Shown here: piece by piece, positions 21,365 to 31,367 of the stretch
Position numbering within the stretch: position 1 is the first letter of the stretch
How the letters are laid out: each line of letters starts with the position of its first letter
Assembly (NCBI RefSeq): GCF_026262505.1
Contig: NC_067207.1
Coordinates: forward strand, 21,172,082 to 21,236,081
DNA from: Trichomonas vaginalis G3
Lineage: Eukaryota > Parabasalia > Trichomonadida > Trichomonadidae
Direction of reading: 5' to 3'
DNA length: 64,000 nucleotides
Translations under genes and position numbers: made by a program
Notes under the pieces: generated by a model
Database searches by the model: none
Told to the model about the DNA's origin: nothing
Seen by the model: the letters and a program-made list of their open reading frames with translations, nothing else

Positions 21365-22764
21365 TTAAGCGCCATGTGAAACAAGAATATCCACAATTTC
21401 TTTATTGTATTTTGCTCTTATAAAATTAAGGGGTGTTTTTCCTTGTTTTGTTTTGGCTTTAACATCTGCACCATGTGAAACAAGAATTTCCAAGGCTTCT
21501 TTGCTGTTATTATATGCTGCATAATGAAGAGGAGTTTCGCCTTCATTATTAGGAACGTCAATTTTTGCACCATGTGAAATAAGAAGTTCTACAATTTTTG
21601 CGCAATTATTTTTGGCTGCGATGTGAAGAGCTGTTTGGTTAGACAAATTATCCTTTGCTTTGATATTTGCACCTCTTGAGATAAGTACTTCCGCTGCTTC
21701 CTCATTGTTATATTCTAAGGCAAGATGAAGAGCTGTCTGCTTGTTTTCATTCTTCCTCAAAATATCTGCTCCATGTGAAATTAGTAAATCGATGATTTTT
21801 CCATTGCAATATTTGGAAGCATAATGAAGAACTGTTTCATGTTTTGAATCATTATCAATCTTTGCACCTTTTGAAAGGAAATATTCGACAAGTGCTGGAT
21901 GATTTAATCGAAGTGCTGCAGTAAAATCATTTAATGAACTGAAATCCCCTTTGGAATCCATGTAAACAATGAATGCAAGAATGTTCAAATGATAGAAACA
22001 ATCAAATGTGGACTCTATTTTCATTGCATGTTCATTCATCAAATATGTAACAAAATCAATGTTATGAGAAATGATCGCAAATTTCATACAGTTACAACGA
22101 TCGAAGTTGATTATTTCTTTTACGCATTCTGACAGGATATCTGGGTTTCCACGTAAAAATGCTAATTGTATGCATTTTTCTGTAATCTCTGCATTGAATT
22201 CTGCTCGTAAATATTTGAAGATTGATGCTGATCCATGGTAACAGCATAATTCAAGATAAGAATATCCATCTTTTGTAGGGGGATATACTTCACTTATTAG
22301 TGTTTTATCTTTATTGAATCCTTCTTTCTGAGTAAATGCGACAAATGACTGTTTGTCATCGTCCATTATTGCCCTCCAAATTGTGCCTTCTAGATGAATG
22401 GTAGGAATGTATCCTAGTTCTCCATATTCCTCTGATTTTCCAATTATAATTCCGTACTCACTATAAATTAAGCAGCCGAAAATTCTTCCAATATTATGTA
22501 TTTTGATTGGATTGTATTCATCATAAATCTTTTTGAATAGGATCAGGTATGCTTTCATGTATTTATTGTTATAAATAGAGACAGTTTCTATGATCTGGAT
22601 AATCTGAGAGGGTGTAAAGTATTTGGTTTCGATCAAGTTTCTTTTAATCAGTTTGTAAATCGTCTCTATTTCTTCTTCTTTGTATGTTTTCAATTGGTAT
22701 ATTGCTGTAATTGCAGCATTATAATCTTAGTTATTTCCATTAGTTCGCTAAGTTGAGTTGACAT
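21365..22764 (-). pseudogene. Ankyrin-repeat protein with a single early frameshift
   Basis: A 442-residue frame contains the trichomonad N-terminal domain (KTYKEEEIETIYKLIKRN, YSYLELCCYHG) and, from about residue 265, five to six ankyrin units with the LLISHGA motif. Its frame has no proper ATG. An ATG at 22764 begins MSTQLSELMEIT, the family's usual start, in another frame; the two meet near 22727, where one base appears to be missing (ACTAAGATTAT instead of an expected ACTAAAGATTAT). TCATT lies directly before that ATG as an initiator. Ankyrin proteins bind partner proteins; targets here are unknown. It is either a young pseudogene or a sequencing slip in an intact gene. Confidence 0.8.
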
Positions 22765-22898
22765 AATGAAAAATGAACTGAAAAATTTCAATGCAAAAAA
22801 TTTCGAAAAAAAAATTCAAAAAATTTAGGAGTCCTAAAATTTTTAATTTCCACTTTTATTTAAATTTAAATTGGAAATTTGATAATAACGCACTTACT

Positions 22899-24149
22899 GT
22901 AATAAACAGAAATTCATCAAAAGTGACAGCTCTCAATTTTTTGACATTTGTAAATTCTAAATTGAATGAGAAAAATGAAATAATACTAAGCATAATACAA
23001 TATTCTAGATTTAATTATAATTAGGAAAAAGTTAGTTTTGAGAGTACTTTTCATAGGCATATAGAATGAAATCTTCTGAAAAATAATATCACATAAACTC
23101 ATATTATTTTCTAATATATAACTATTTTATATAAAAATCAAATTCAATGATCTTAAAAGCGAAGGATAAACCTCAAAAATTACGAATATAATGAGTGGGA
23201 ATATAATGCTTATCTATCATAAAACCATATGAAATATTAATTTTTGCTTTACGCCTAATTTTTGACGACAATTAGCAAAAAATGTTAAATGTTAACACTC
23301 AGTCCATTTGAATATGAAAAATAAAATTGACTTTGATTAAATGTTTTTATTTATCATGCAATTCTTCTTGCGACCAAAGATTTGAATAAAAGTTCAAAAA
23401 ATAAGATAGCTTAAAAAATAATATACGGTAGTGTTTACTAATAGATGAATAGTATATAAATTCTATTAAAATGGATTTGATCCAAAAAAATATATAAAAT
23501 TTGATCATAAATAAAATCGTTTTAAATTACTTCTTCATTTAAATTATAACAATTATTTTTGGTTTTATATTTTTTTGGATCAAATCCATTTTAATAGAAT
23601 TTATATACTATTCATCTATTAGTAAACACTACCGTATATTATTTTTTAAGCTATCTTATTTTTTGAACTTTTATTCAAATCTTTGGTCGCAAGAAGAATT
23701 GCATGATAAATAAAAACATTTAATCAAAGTCAATTTTATTTTTCATATTCAAATGGACTGAGTGTTAACATTTAACATTTTTTGCTAATTGTCGTCAAAA
23801 ATTAGGCGTAAAGCAAAAATTAATATTTCATATGGTTTTCTGATAGATAAGCATTATATTCCCACTCATTATATTCGTAATTTTTGAGGTTTATCCTTCG
23901 CTTTTAAGATCATTGAATTTGATTTTTATATAAAATAGTTATATATTAGAAAATAATATGAGTTTATGTGATATTATTTTTCAGAAGATTTTGTGTTCTT
24001 CTTCAAAATTTTATTTTTTATTAAAAAGAATCTTTACAAAATATACATTTACTTTAATTAATATTTAAAAACGTGCTTTATCAAAAGTTCCAAAAATTCA
24101 ATATTTTAGCTTTTCTGAGGTGTCACTTTTGATGAATTTCTGTTTACAA
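22899..24149. mobile_element. Foldback DNA element, copy 2, inverted
   Basis: A second copy of the 3415-4664 element, inverted as a whole: its left unique segment matches the other's right one. The ends are AAACAGAAATTCATC and its complement; inverted arms begin at about 23075 and end at about 23983. CACTTACT at 22891-22898 and again at 24150-24157 is a candidate 8-bp target duplication, the size made by hAT-type transposases. No frame is present. It starts 135 bp upstream of the ankyrin start codon and ends about 210 bp before the RRM gene. Confidence 0.87.
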
Positions 24150-24359
24150 CACTTACTTAATGTGTTATTTATGAGTTTTTCTTGGTAAAAAAAACTTTTT
24201 CTGACTCTGTCAATTTTGTTGACAAAATTTTATTCTGAAAAATAATAATCATTATTAGTTAATGAATATTTGTGCTTCAAAAGTTAAAAAGTGTCATTCA
24301 GTTTACAATTTTGTTCTGAGTTCTTCTTCGACGATTATTTTGTAAACTGTTTTTTTAGT

Positions 24360-25202
24360 ATGTCAAATTACGATTCAGATAAGTCTGAAAAAAAGACTTT
24401 GTTTATAGCTAACTTGCCTATCGAAGCTTTAGAAAAGCATGTTCGAGAAGTTTTTGAGCCCTATGGAACAATTCTCACAGCATTTATCGTTAATACTCGC
24501 GGAACCGTTAGATCACGTGGAATTGCATTCGTTGAATTTGAAAAGCACGAACAAGCAGAAGCTGCTATGGCAGCAACAAACGGAATGAAATTTTGGGAAA
24601 ATCAAATTAGAGTACAATGGGCTAAACCATTACCACCAGAAGAAAGAGAAAGAAAACAGCGTTTAGTACAGAGAAAGCAGCCTCAAGATATGAATGGAAT
24701 GTCTTCATCACAAATGGCCATGAATTCACCCCGAGAAATGTCTTACAGAGATAATCCACGTGATTCTTTTCATGATGGATATCACGAGTCATACAATGAG
24801 CCTTATCATGATTCAGAAAGAGTGATTAACGATTATAGATCAGATTCAAAGCCTCCGCCAATAATGCTTAATCAGCAGAACGCACAGCCTCCTTCCAGGC
24901 CTCAAACACCCGTTTTAAACAGAGCTTCAACTCCAATTCAAAACAGAGCACAAACTCCAGTTCAAAACAGAGCTTCTACTCCAATGAGAGCAGAAACTCC
25001 ACGTCCTTCACAGAATTCACAGCAACCAAATACAGAAATTGTAGAGCCACAACCCGATAATTTAATAGATATTCCATTCCAAAACGATAACTTCGTAAGA
25101 AAAGATATCAAAGAGATAGTATTACAACTTAAATCTAGAGAAGAGTTTTTGGCCCGTATTCTAGGCAAAAGATCGAATAGAGCTATTGATTCAATTCTCT
25201 GA
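24360..25202 (+). CDS. RNA-binding protein with one RRM and a TP-repeat linker
   Basis: A 280-residue protein. One RRM spans about residues 13-90, with RNP2 LFIANL and RNP1 RSRGIAFVEF. A long disordered linker follows, including a short tandem repeat of the type STPIQNRA/QTPVQNRA. The C-terminal ~35 residues (DIKEIVLQLKSREEFLARIL) look helical. The start at 24360 is the first ATG; upstream in-frame codons are not ATG. A possible TCATT initiator lies about 65 bp upstream. Role in RNA processing or translation is inferred from the RRM alone. Confidence 0.85.
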   Translation: MSNYDSDKSEKKTLFIANLPIEALEKHVREVFEPYGTILTAFIVNTRGTVRSRGIAFVEFEKHEQAEAAMAATNGMKFWENQIRVQWAKPLPPEERERKQRLVQRKQPQDMNGMSSSQMAMNSPREMSYRDNPRDSFHDGYHESYNEPYHDSERVINDYRSDSKPPPIMLNQQNAQPPSRPQTPVLNRASTPIQNRAQTPVQNRASTPMRAETPRPSQNSQQPNTEIVEPQPDNLIDIPFQNDNFVRKDIKEIVLQLKSREEFLARILGKRSNRAIDSIL

Positions 25203-25470
25203 AAAAAAAATATAAATTGTTTTTTAAAATCACCGAAAAACAATCTAGTTTTCAGAGATTGTATAGAGAGCTTGTTGTTATTCTTTGTATTTATGTTTTA
25301 GATTTGTATTTATTTTTAAATAAAATTTAATAATTCTTTCTCAAGCGACTATTTTTGGCAGTAACTTGAGCCATGTTGTTTCTATTTATATATATTAGGT
25401 GTAAATTTTTATTCCAATCAAAAATATTTTTATTATTTTTTTCTATTGTATTTATTCTGCTAACATTTAA

Positions 25471-25692
25471 TTAGTTTTGGGTTGGTGTTGTATCCTGACG
25501 AGAGTAGAGAAGCATTCTATCAAGAAGATCGACATGTGTTAAGAGCATTCTACGGCAGCAAAATCTCTTTAAGTTAAGTGCGTTTAAAGCTTCTGTATAG
25601 TTCATGTGCTCTTCCTCGATTAGTCTGACGTACTCTTTCCATTTGTGTCCGATGATGGCTCCGCAAGTAAAGCAACGAACAGGAATCAGCAT
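25471..25692 (-). CDS. RPB10: RNA polymerase subunit RPB10 (RPABC5)
   Basis: A 73-residue protein starting [21 protein letters not shown]10 is the small zinc subunit shared by RNA polymerases I, II and III, where it helps assembly. The four zinc ligands are visible as CFTC near the N-terminus and the CC pair in [18 protein letters not shown]. Both blocks and the length match the family closely. An upstream in-frame ATG at 25713 would add seven residues, but the family always starts at this M[IL]IPVRC. The last residues (DTTPTQN) are lineage-specific. Confidence 0.95.
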   Translation of the reverse strand: MLIPVRCFTCGAIIGHKWKEYVRLIEEEHMNYTEALNALNLKRFCCRRMLLTHVDLLDRMLLYSRQDTTPTQN

Positions 25693-26362
25693 TTTAAAAT
25701 GTAAAGTTCTCAAATATTTTTTAATGTCCTGTGTTTTGGTAATGGTAATTATAATTCAAATCAAAAAGGGACATTATACAAAAATGAAATCTTAGAAAGA
25801 TATGGGTTTTTGGTCCAATTTTTCATTTGATTTTTTTCTTTATTTAGAGTTTCTAACTATTATATATAGGTGAAGATATATCTATGTGCAACTAATATAT
25901 TAATTGCTAAACTCTTAGTATTTATCAAGAAATTGATATCAAATATTGATACAACTCAAAATAAAGCTTCAACAAACATATATTATCCAAGTTTTACATT
26001 TTCAATACGGAAACTAGTATGATAAAAGCTGAATAAAGGTTCAACATATGGCATATAAATTATTTATATGATTTGTAAGGAAATTTGTAATGTAATACTC
26101 ATAAAAAGCGTGTGGTAATTCTTTTTTAAGATGATGGCGAAAAGAATCAAGTAATATGAAAAAAAATAATCATTTTCTTTAGAAAATGATAAACAATTGC
26201 AATGGCGTGAATAAATAGCTGTTTTTAGCAATGAGTGTATGAAAAACCAAGCAGTTGAATCATGTTTTACAGTAGAAAAAATGAAAATCTTGCAATGATT
26301 CCTTATAACTTTACTTATCGTTCAAATAAATCATATATCTGCACGCCCGTAACAAATTTTAT
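25693..26362. other. Divergent promoter region of RPB10 and the Sec5-like gene
   Basis: AT-rich noncoding DNA of 670 bp between divergent genes. It holds no recognised repeat, RNA gene or useful frame. Confidence 0.5.
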
Positions 26363-28471
26363 ATGGAAGGAAAACGACAACCAAGGGACTTAACAGATCC
26401 AGTTTGCCTTAATTGGGCTGATACAGTTAGCAATTTTGGACAGCCTGAGCAAATTTCTGGAGTTGTTATCCAAGAAATTGATACAAAAGAAAAGGCAGGG
26501 CAAAAAATCGAAATTGGACGCCAAAGAACTAAAACAGAACAAACCCTTAGCTTCGACACACCTCAAAATATCGCTTTATTAAATCAACAAAAATTTGATC
26601 CACTTGATTTCATTAGAACAACAGAATTTGCAGCGCATCCACTCCTTCACCTTAAAAATGCATGCAAAGCAAATGAAGATCCGATCGATGACTTTAATAA
26701 ATCTCCAATCCAAAAAATTGCCGATCAATTGCATAATTATGTCGAAGCTACTGAAGATTTAGCTAAAGCCAACTCTCTTTTCAGCACAAACTCATTCCCA
26801 GGAGAACAACTTTTAGCTCAACTTGACGCAGAATTTGATAGAATCAACGCAAATATGAATTTATTCTTCAAAGGAATCTACGAGCAGAACCAGAAAGCGT
26901 ACGAAGCCAACAAGGAGCTCAGCCGTATCGGCCAAAACGGTTTCATCTTCACATTGGCAGACGAAATCGTCAAACTTCAATTTCTTGGTCAATTCGATGA
27001 AATTATCAGAGTTTACGAAAAGAGGAAGAAACTTCCTGATTTGGAGAAGGTTATGCCTTTCTCACTTGCCATTCAGGATGTCGAAAAAGCTTTGCGTGGT
27101 GTCGAAGACGCATTGAGAAACAAAATTATGCAGATGACGCCTAAAACATTCAACGAAAAATACTGTATATTACTTATGGGTATAAACCCACAGAAAAATG
27201 CAATTACTCAATTAATTATCGAATTACAGCAAAGAATCCTCAACGCGTTTACAAACCAGCCTATTACAAACGCCTGTGGTGTATTTGAGACTACCTATCC
27301 TTTCTTTAAGACTCTTATCGACTTTTTCCATGATAATTATTTTGATCAATACAAAACTGCCAGATTCAGCATTGAATCGCAAATTGCCCAACTTGTCAAA
27401 GAAATATCCGACAAATCCACAGAAAGTCTTAAAGATATTGCCGTCAAATCCGAATTTACAAAATTTAATGAAGAATTACATCAGACAATCCTTCGTATCT
27501 CTCAAATGTACAACATAGCTCTCAAGTCCAAGTTCATGCCCGACACAATCAAGCAAGCACAGCTAGATTTACAAAATTGGTACCTAGAATTCCTTAAACA
27601 GTCATTTAAAGAGATTTTGAAGTCCCAGGAATACGTGAAAGGCATTGTCGAGTACCAGATCCGAGTTCTGGACGAAGGAGAGCTATTTACTCCGGAACAA
27701 TATTCAACTTTAGTTTCGGAGCCCATTTTCATGCTTCTTGACGTTACCCATGAAGAGATTGCCATGAATGGAAAGGGAAACATCGTCCAAACCCTTGCTA
27801 TGCTCAACGAATTAGAAGATAAACTTTTTACAGATCTTTTCCAGAAATACCAGAACGTTACAAAGACTCCGTTCAGCGACAAAGAGAGTCGTAAGATCTT
27901 CCTTATTACGGACGAGATCATAGAAATCCTCCGAGCCAAACTTGTCCGACAATTTGCATCTGACATCAGCTCAAAAATCTACCAAGGATTCTTCCTTTCG
28001 TGCATTGACTGGCAAAAGGATGATATTCCATTCCAAGCTGATGGATGGCTTGTTTATCTCCTCAACAAAGTCATTTCTTGCAGAACAACATGGGGAAATG
28101 TTTACGAGGAGGTCAGAGAAGACTTAATCGCTGCGATAACGTCATCAATACTCTATTCTTTGAAGCAATTGCCTGTTATTAGTAAGGCAGGAAGAAAGAG
28201 ATTGTTGTTAGACCTTTGTATTATTGAAGATGCGTTTTGGATGGAGCCATTAATACCTATCCCTGATCCAACTGATCCTTCCCACCAAAGAACAATCGAT
28301 CCTCCTTTCGGAGCGCTCGGAAAGAAGCCCGAATTGGCTTACGACCCAATAGAAGCTGAAATTGGAGCCAAAGACTCCGATGTAAAGACAATGAGACAGA
28401 ATAATACATATCTGGCTCTTAAGAAACAGCTGAATTTGCAGCTTAGATCTCTTGTTAACAAAAGTCACTAA
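26363..28471 (+). CDS. Helical tethering-complex protein, possibly exocyst Sec5 (EXOC2)
   Basis: A 702-residue, mainly helical protein with no membrane segment. Around residues 80-230 it shows a Vps51/Sec5-like plan: FDPLDFIRTTEFAAHPLLHL, an early coiled-coil region, then GFIFTLADEIVKLQFLGQFDEIIRVYEKRKKL, which resembles the Sec5 segment that follows its N-terminal coiled coil. Sec5 is a subunit of the exocyst, which tethers secretory vesicles to the plasma membrane. The C-terminal part (LPVISKAGRKRLLLDLCIIEDAF) is also of the kind seen in such subunits. Recognition is by pattern only; another CATCHR/Vps51-family subunit is possible. Confidence 0.5.
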   Translation: MEGKRQPRDLTDPVCLNWADTVSNFGQPEQISGVVIQEIDTKEKAGQKIEIGRQRTKTEQTLSFDTPQNIALLNQQKFDPLDFIRTTEFAAHPLLHLKNACKANEDPIDDFNKSPIQKIADQLHNYVEATEDLAKANSLFSTNSFPGEQLLAQLDAEFDRINANMNLFFKGIYEQNQKAYEANKELSRIGQNGFIFTLADEIVKLQFLGQFDEIIRVYEKRKKLPDLEKVMPFSLAIQDVEKALRGVEDALRNKIMQMTPKTFNEKYCILLMGINPQKNAITQLIIELQQRILNAFTNQPITNACGVFETTYPFFKTLIDFFHDNYFDQYKTARFSIESQIAQLVKEISDKSTESLKDIAVKSEFTKFNEELHQTILRISQMYNIALKSKFMPDTIKQAQLDLQNWYLEFLKQSFKEILKSQEYVKGIVEYQIRVLDEGELFTPEQYSTLVSEPIFMLLDVTHEEIAMNGKGNIVQTLAMLNELEDKLFTDLFQKYQNVTKTPFSDKESRKIFLITDEIIEILRAKLVRQFASDISSKIYQGFFLSCIDWQKDDIPFQADGWLVYLLNKVISCRTTWGNVYEEVREDLIAAITSSILYSLKQLPVISKAGRKRLLLDLCIIEDAFWMEPLIPIPDPTDPSHQRTIDPPFGALGKKPELAYDPIEAEIGAKDSDVKTMRQNNTYLALKKQLNLQLRSLVNKSH

Positions 28472-29269
28472 AATTTAGGTTATATTTAATAATTTTTTAT
28501 GAATCCATGAACTGTTTCTGAATTCAATTCAATGTAAATATTATGTATATTGAAAGATGATGCTAAAACCACAATGCTTTCTAAAATAATTTTTTAATTT
28601 GAAACTTCTCATTAATTTTGTGTCTCACAAAGCTGTTGAAAATCTAAAAAGTTGATTTTATGCTAATTTGTTCCAAGGTTTTCATCAAATATCCATTACA
28701 TTAAAAGAAAGATATTATTATTTTTCAATTTCTTGGAGATAATTCCGATTTTCATAAGTAAAATCGTTTGAATACATAAAATAAAGAACATTTATTTTCC
28801 AAAAATTTCGTGATTTCGAGTTTTTCAATCTAAAATTCTTATTTTTTGAATATATTTTTAGATTTTTGAATTTTTTTTGGAATTTTAAAAGTTATTTATA
28901 TCTATGATCATGTGTCAATATCAACTAGAAAGCTTGTTTCATGTCCAAATACATCAAACATTCCATTAATCATTATGTTCCTCTGATATTTCCAACATTT
29001 CTTGGAATTATATCAATATTTTGAAGATAAATGTGTTTCTGACATAATGAAATGATCATTCCAAATGGAATCCCCTAAATCTATGAGCAATTTTGGGTCC
29101 GTAAAAAAGGAAAAACCTTCTAATAGAGAAGATGACGTTCCCTGTTATAAAATCAAAACACATTTGAGTTTAAATCGATCACTTATGAGTTATACATTCA
29201 ATTATCCGATGATAGAGAATTACATAATATCATATCACATGTCAAGTTTTTTGTTAAAATTTTGCGAAA
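28472..29269. other. Intergenic stretch, nothing recognised
   Basis: AT-rich 3' region of the Sec5-like gene and 5' region of the haemolysin-III gene. An 81-residue frame at 29065-29310 overlaps the next gene and shows no family, so I left it out. Confidence 0.5.
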
Positions 29270-29914
29270 ATGATCCCCATGAAATCGCTCCCCGCCTGGG
29301 AACCAGGTGAAGAAATTGCAAGTGCTGCTACACATGCCATAGGAATTGTATTTTCTTTCATTGCAACTATATTAGTCATTGTTCAACAAGTCAAAAATTA
29401 TAATAGAAATAAAACGATAGGAATGGCAATTTTCTGTGCATCAATGTTTATATTATACACAGTTTCAACATGTTATCATGGTGTAAAGCAAGAAAAGATC
29501 AAGAAAATTATGAGATACGGTGATCACTGCTCAATCTATTTATTAATTGCCGGAAGTTACGCTCCATACTGTCTTACAGTTTTAGCCGATACAAATGGAA
29601 CTCTTCTTTTAATCGTGATTTGGTCATATGCCGCAATCGGAATTTTCCTCAAAATCATGTGGTTCGATTACGTAGATACAATTTCCCTCTTATATTACAT
29701 TGTTATGGGCTGGCTCGTTGTTTCTACATTGGGAACTTTAGTTCGTAACTTTGAACCTGCTGGCATTTACTACTTATTCTTAGCTGGCGTTTCTTATACT
29801 TTAGGCACAATGTTCTTCGCCAGAGATAAAATCGCATATACTCACGCAATTTGGCATCTTTTTGTACTTTGCGGAACTATCTGCAGCTTTATCAGCTCAT
29901 ATGTTTATTGCTAA
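29270..29914 (+). CDS. Haemolysin III / PAQR family membrane protein
   Basis: A 214-residue protein with about seven hydrophobic segments. Family motifs are in place: EEIASAATHAIG at the start, STCYHG before the third helix, the D-H-I block GDHCSIYLLIAGSYAPYCL, and a C-terminal THAIWHLFVLCG carrying the conserved histidines. Conserved Ser, Asp and His residues form a metal site in PAQR relatives, which suggests a hydrolase-type activity. The compact form without N-terminal extension is closer to bacterial Hly-III than to animal adiponectin receptors. The start is one of two nearby ATGs (29270 and 29279). Confidence 0.88.
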   Translation: MIPMKSLPAWEPGEEIASAATHAIGIVFSFIATILVIVQQVKNYNRNKTIGMAIFCASMFILYTVSTCYHGVKQEKIKKIMRYGDHCSIYLLIAGSYAPYCLTVLADTNGTLLLIVIWSYAAIGIFLKIMWFDYVDTISLLYYIVMGWLVVSTLGTLVRNFEPAGIYYLFLAGVSYTLGTMFFARDKIAYTHAIWHLFVLCGTICSFISSYVYC

Positions 29915-30207
29915 TTACTAAAAATACAAGTGTTTGTTAGAATTTTTTTATAAACAATATTATTTAATTTTTTTTTTATTTTTTGTTATTGGAGCTTTTA
30001 TTTTACCTGAGGGAATTGATCATATAAAGTCTTCATCATGGTTCTAACGGTTTTTAAATAACAGTTTTGATGGTAAAGGGAAATTTGTTGAATAATTTAC
30101 TTTTTGGTGAGGAGTTGAATAGAAAAACAGGTAAATATCGAAATATAACATTTAAAAGATTTTAAATACAGAGGGGTAACAAAAATATACAAAATAAAGA
30201 TGCGAAA

Positions 30208-31272
30208 TTATGGAAATGCAGGAACTTTTGCCATGTTGCAATATTTGATGTAATCTTTTTCGCTAATCCAAAGCTTGTCGTATTTCTTAAGGAGATATCT
30301 CCAATCCTGCATTGTTGGGAGATTTTGAGGGTTCTGTAAGTTCGGAAGGATAAGTTCGAATGGATCAGAGACTAATGCTTTCTTGTTGCGAGAAATGATA
30401 ACAAGAGCAAAAGATAAAAGCGCTCTTGAACCGAATTCGATCCAGCAGTCGAAAATATGTAAACGAATAATTGGAGGGAACTCCACATTAAGGAAACCTG
30501 TTAAGAACCATGAAGGCGTGTAGAAATTCGAATCGCAGTTAAGACGTAATAAATGTTCATGAACCTTTGGGTATTTCGCTCTAAAGACGACATCCCAAAT
30601 CTTGAGGATCTCCTTATAACGAGGGAAGCCAGGGAGGAAGTGATTTCTTAACAGATGCTTTTCTCCTGACATTAATTTTGCGAAGCAGTTATATGCTGTA
30701 TTTTCATCGAGATACAAGAGAAGCATAGCGGCTATGAACGACATGCCTTGTGTATAACCGAGTTCAGGATCCTGGTTACTATAAGCTTTTAATATACGGC
30801 GAAGCGAGTTAAGGCATTTATCATTGTAGAACATTGGACAATTTGGCATTGTACGATCAAGGTCTGCTTCAATCGTGCGCCAAACAGATGTTGCACCTTT
30901 ATTGATCAGAGAATCTAAATCAACCGAGGTATCGGCAAGAGGATTTAAGAAATCTGGCTGTAATATAATCTTCCATGCACGTTCTCGGCACGAATCGGGA
31001 ATTCCATGTCGAATAAATTCGCAAAGTTTTTCTCTTCCTTTTCCTGAGTAATAAATCCAATTATTATACATTTTCATCCATTCATCAACACGCTGCTGTT
31101 CAATCTTAGAATCTTTTTCTCTCAATTTCTTTTCTTGGGGAGAAACTTCTTTATTTTCGTCAACGTACCAACCGTAGCGATCAACTTTGTGATGAGTTTG
31201 AGATGGACTGGTGGGTGACTGGGTTCCTGATTTATCTTCAGGATTTCTTGATGGGGTTGAAGGAGCCGACAT
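30208..31272 (-). CDS. TBC-domain Rab GTPase-activating protein
   Basis: A 354-residue protein that should speed GTP hydrolysis by a Rab protein in membrane traffic. The TBC domain starts near FIRHGIPDSCRERAWKIIL, has the arginine finger in IEADLDRTMPNCP and the glutamine finger in ELGYTQGMSFIAAM, and continues to about residue 310. A short Ser/Thr/Pro-rich leader (MSAPSTPSRNPEDKSG) precedes it. The frame is open for 54 more codons upstream, but that part is low-complexity and reaches into a transposable element, so the ATG at 31272 is preferred. The element's end lies only 96 bp upstream and may have displaced the native promoter. Confidence 0.9.
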   Translation of the reverse strand: MSAPSTPSRNPEDKSGTQSPTSPSQTHHKVDRYGWYVDENKEVSPQEKKLREKDSKIEQQRVDEWMKMYNNWIYYSGKGREKLCEFIRHGIPDSCRERAWKIILQPDFLNPLADTSVDLDSLINKGATSVWRTIEADLDRTMPNCPMFYNDKCLNSLRRILKAYSNQDPELGYTQGMSFIAAMLLLYLDENTAYNCFAKLMSGEKHLLRNHFLPGFPRYKEILKIWDVVFRAKYPKVHEHLLRLNCDSNFYTPSWFLTGFLNVEFPPIIRLHIFDCWIEFGSRALLSFALVIISRNKKALVSDPFELILPNLQNPQNLPTMQDWRYLLKKYDKLWISEKDYIKYCNMAKVPAFP

Positions 31273-31367
31273 GAAAGCGTTTTTTTTTTGATTGAATATT
31301 TTGAAAAAGTTAATAAAAAATATTTTTGAAATAGTTGAATTTTTATAGTCGATAAATTTATTGGTTA

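Noticed and set aside
29065-29310. An 81-residue frame overlapping the haemolysin-III gene start
   Set aside because: No motif, overlaps a clear gene in another frame, and gives no homologous feature.
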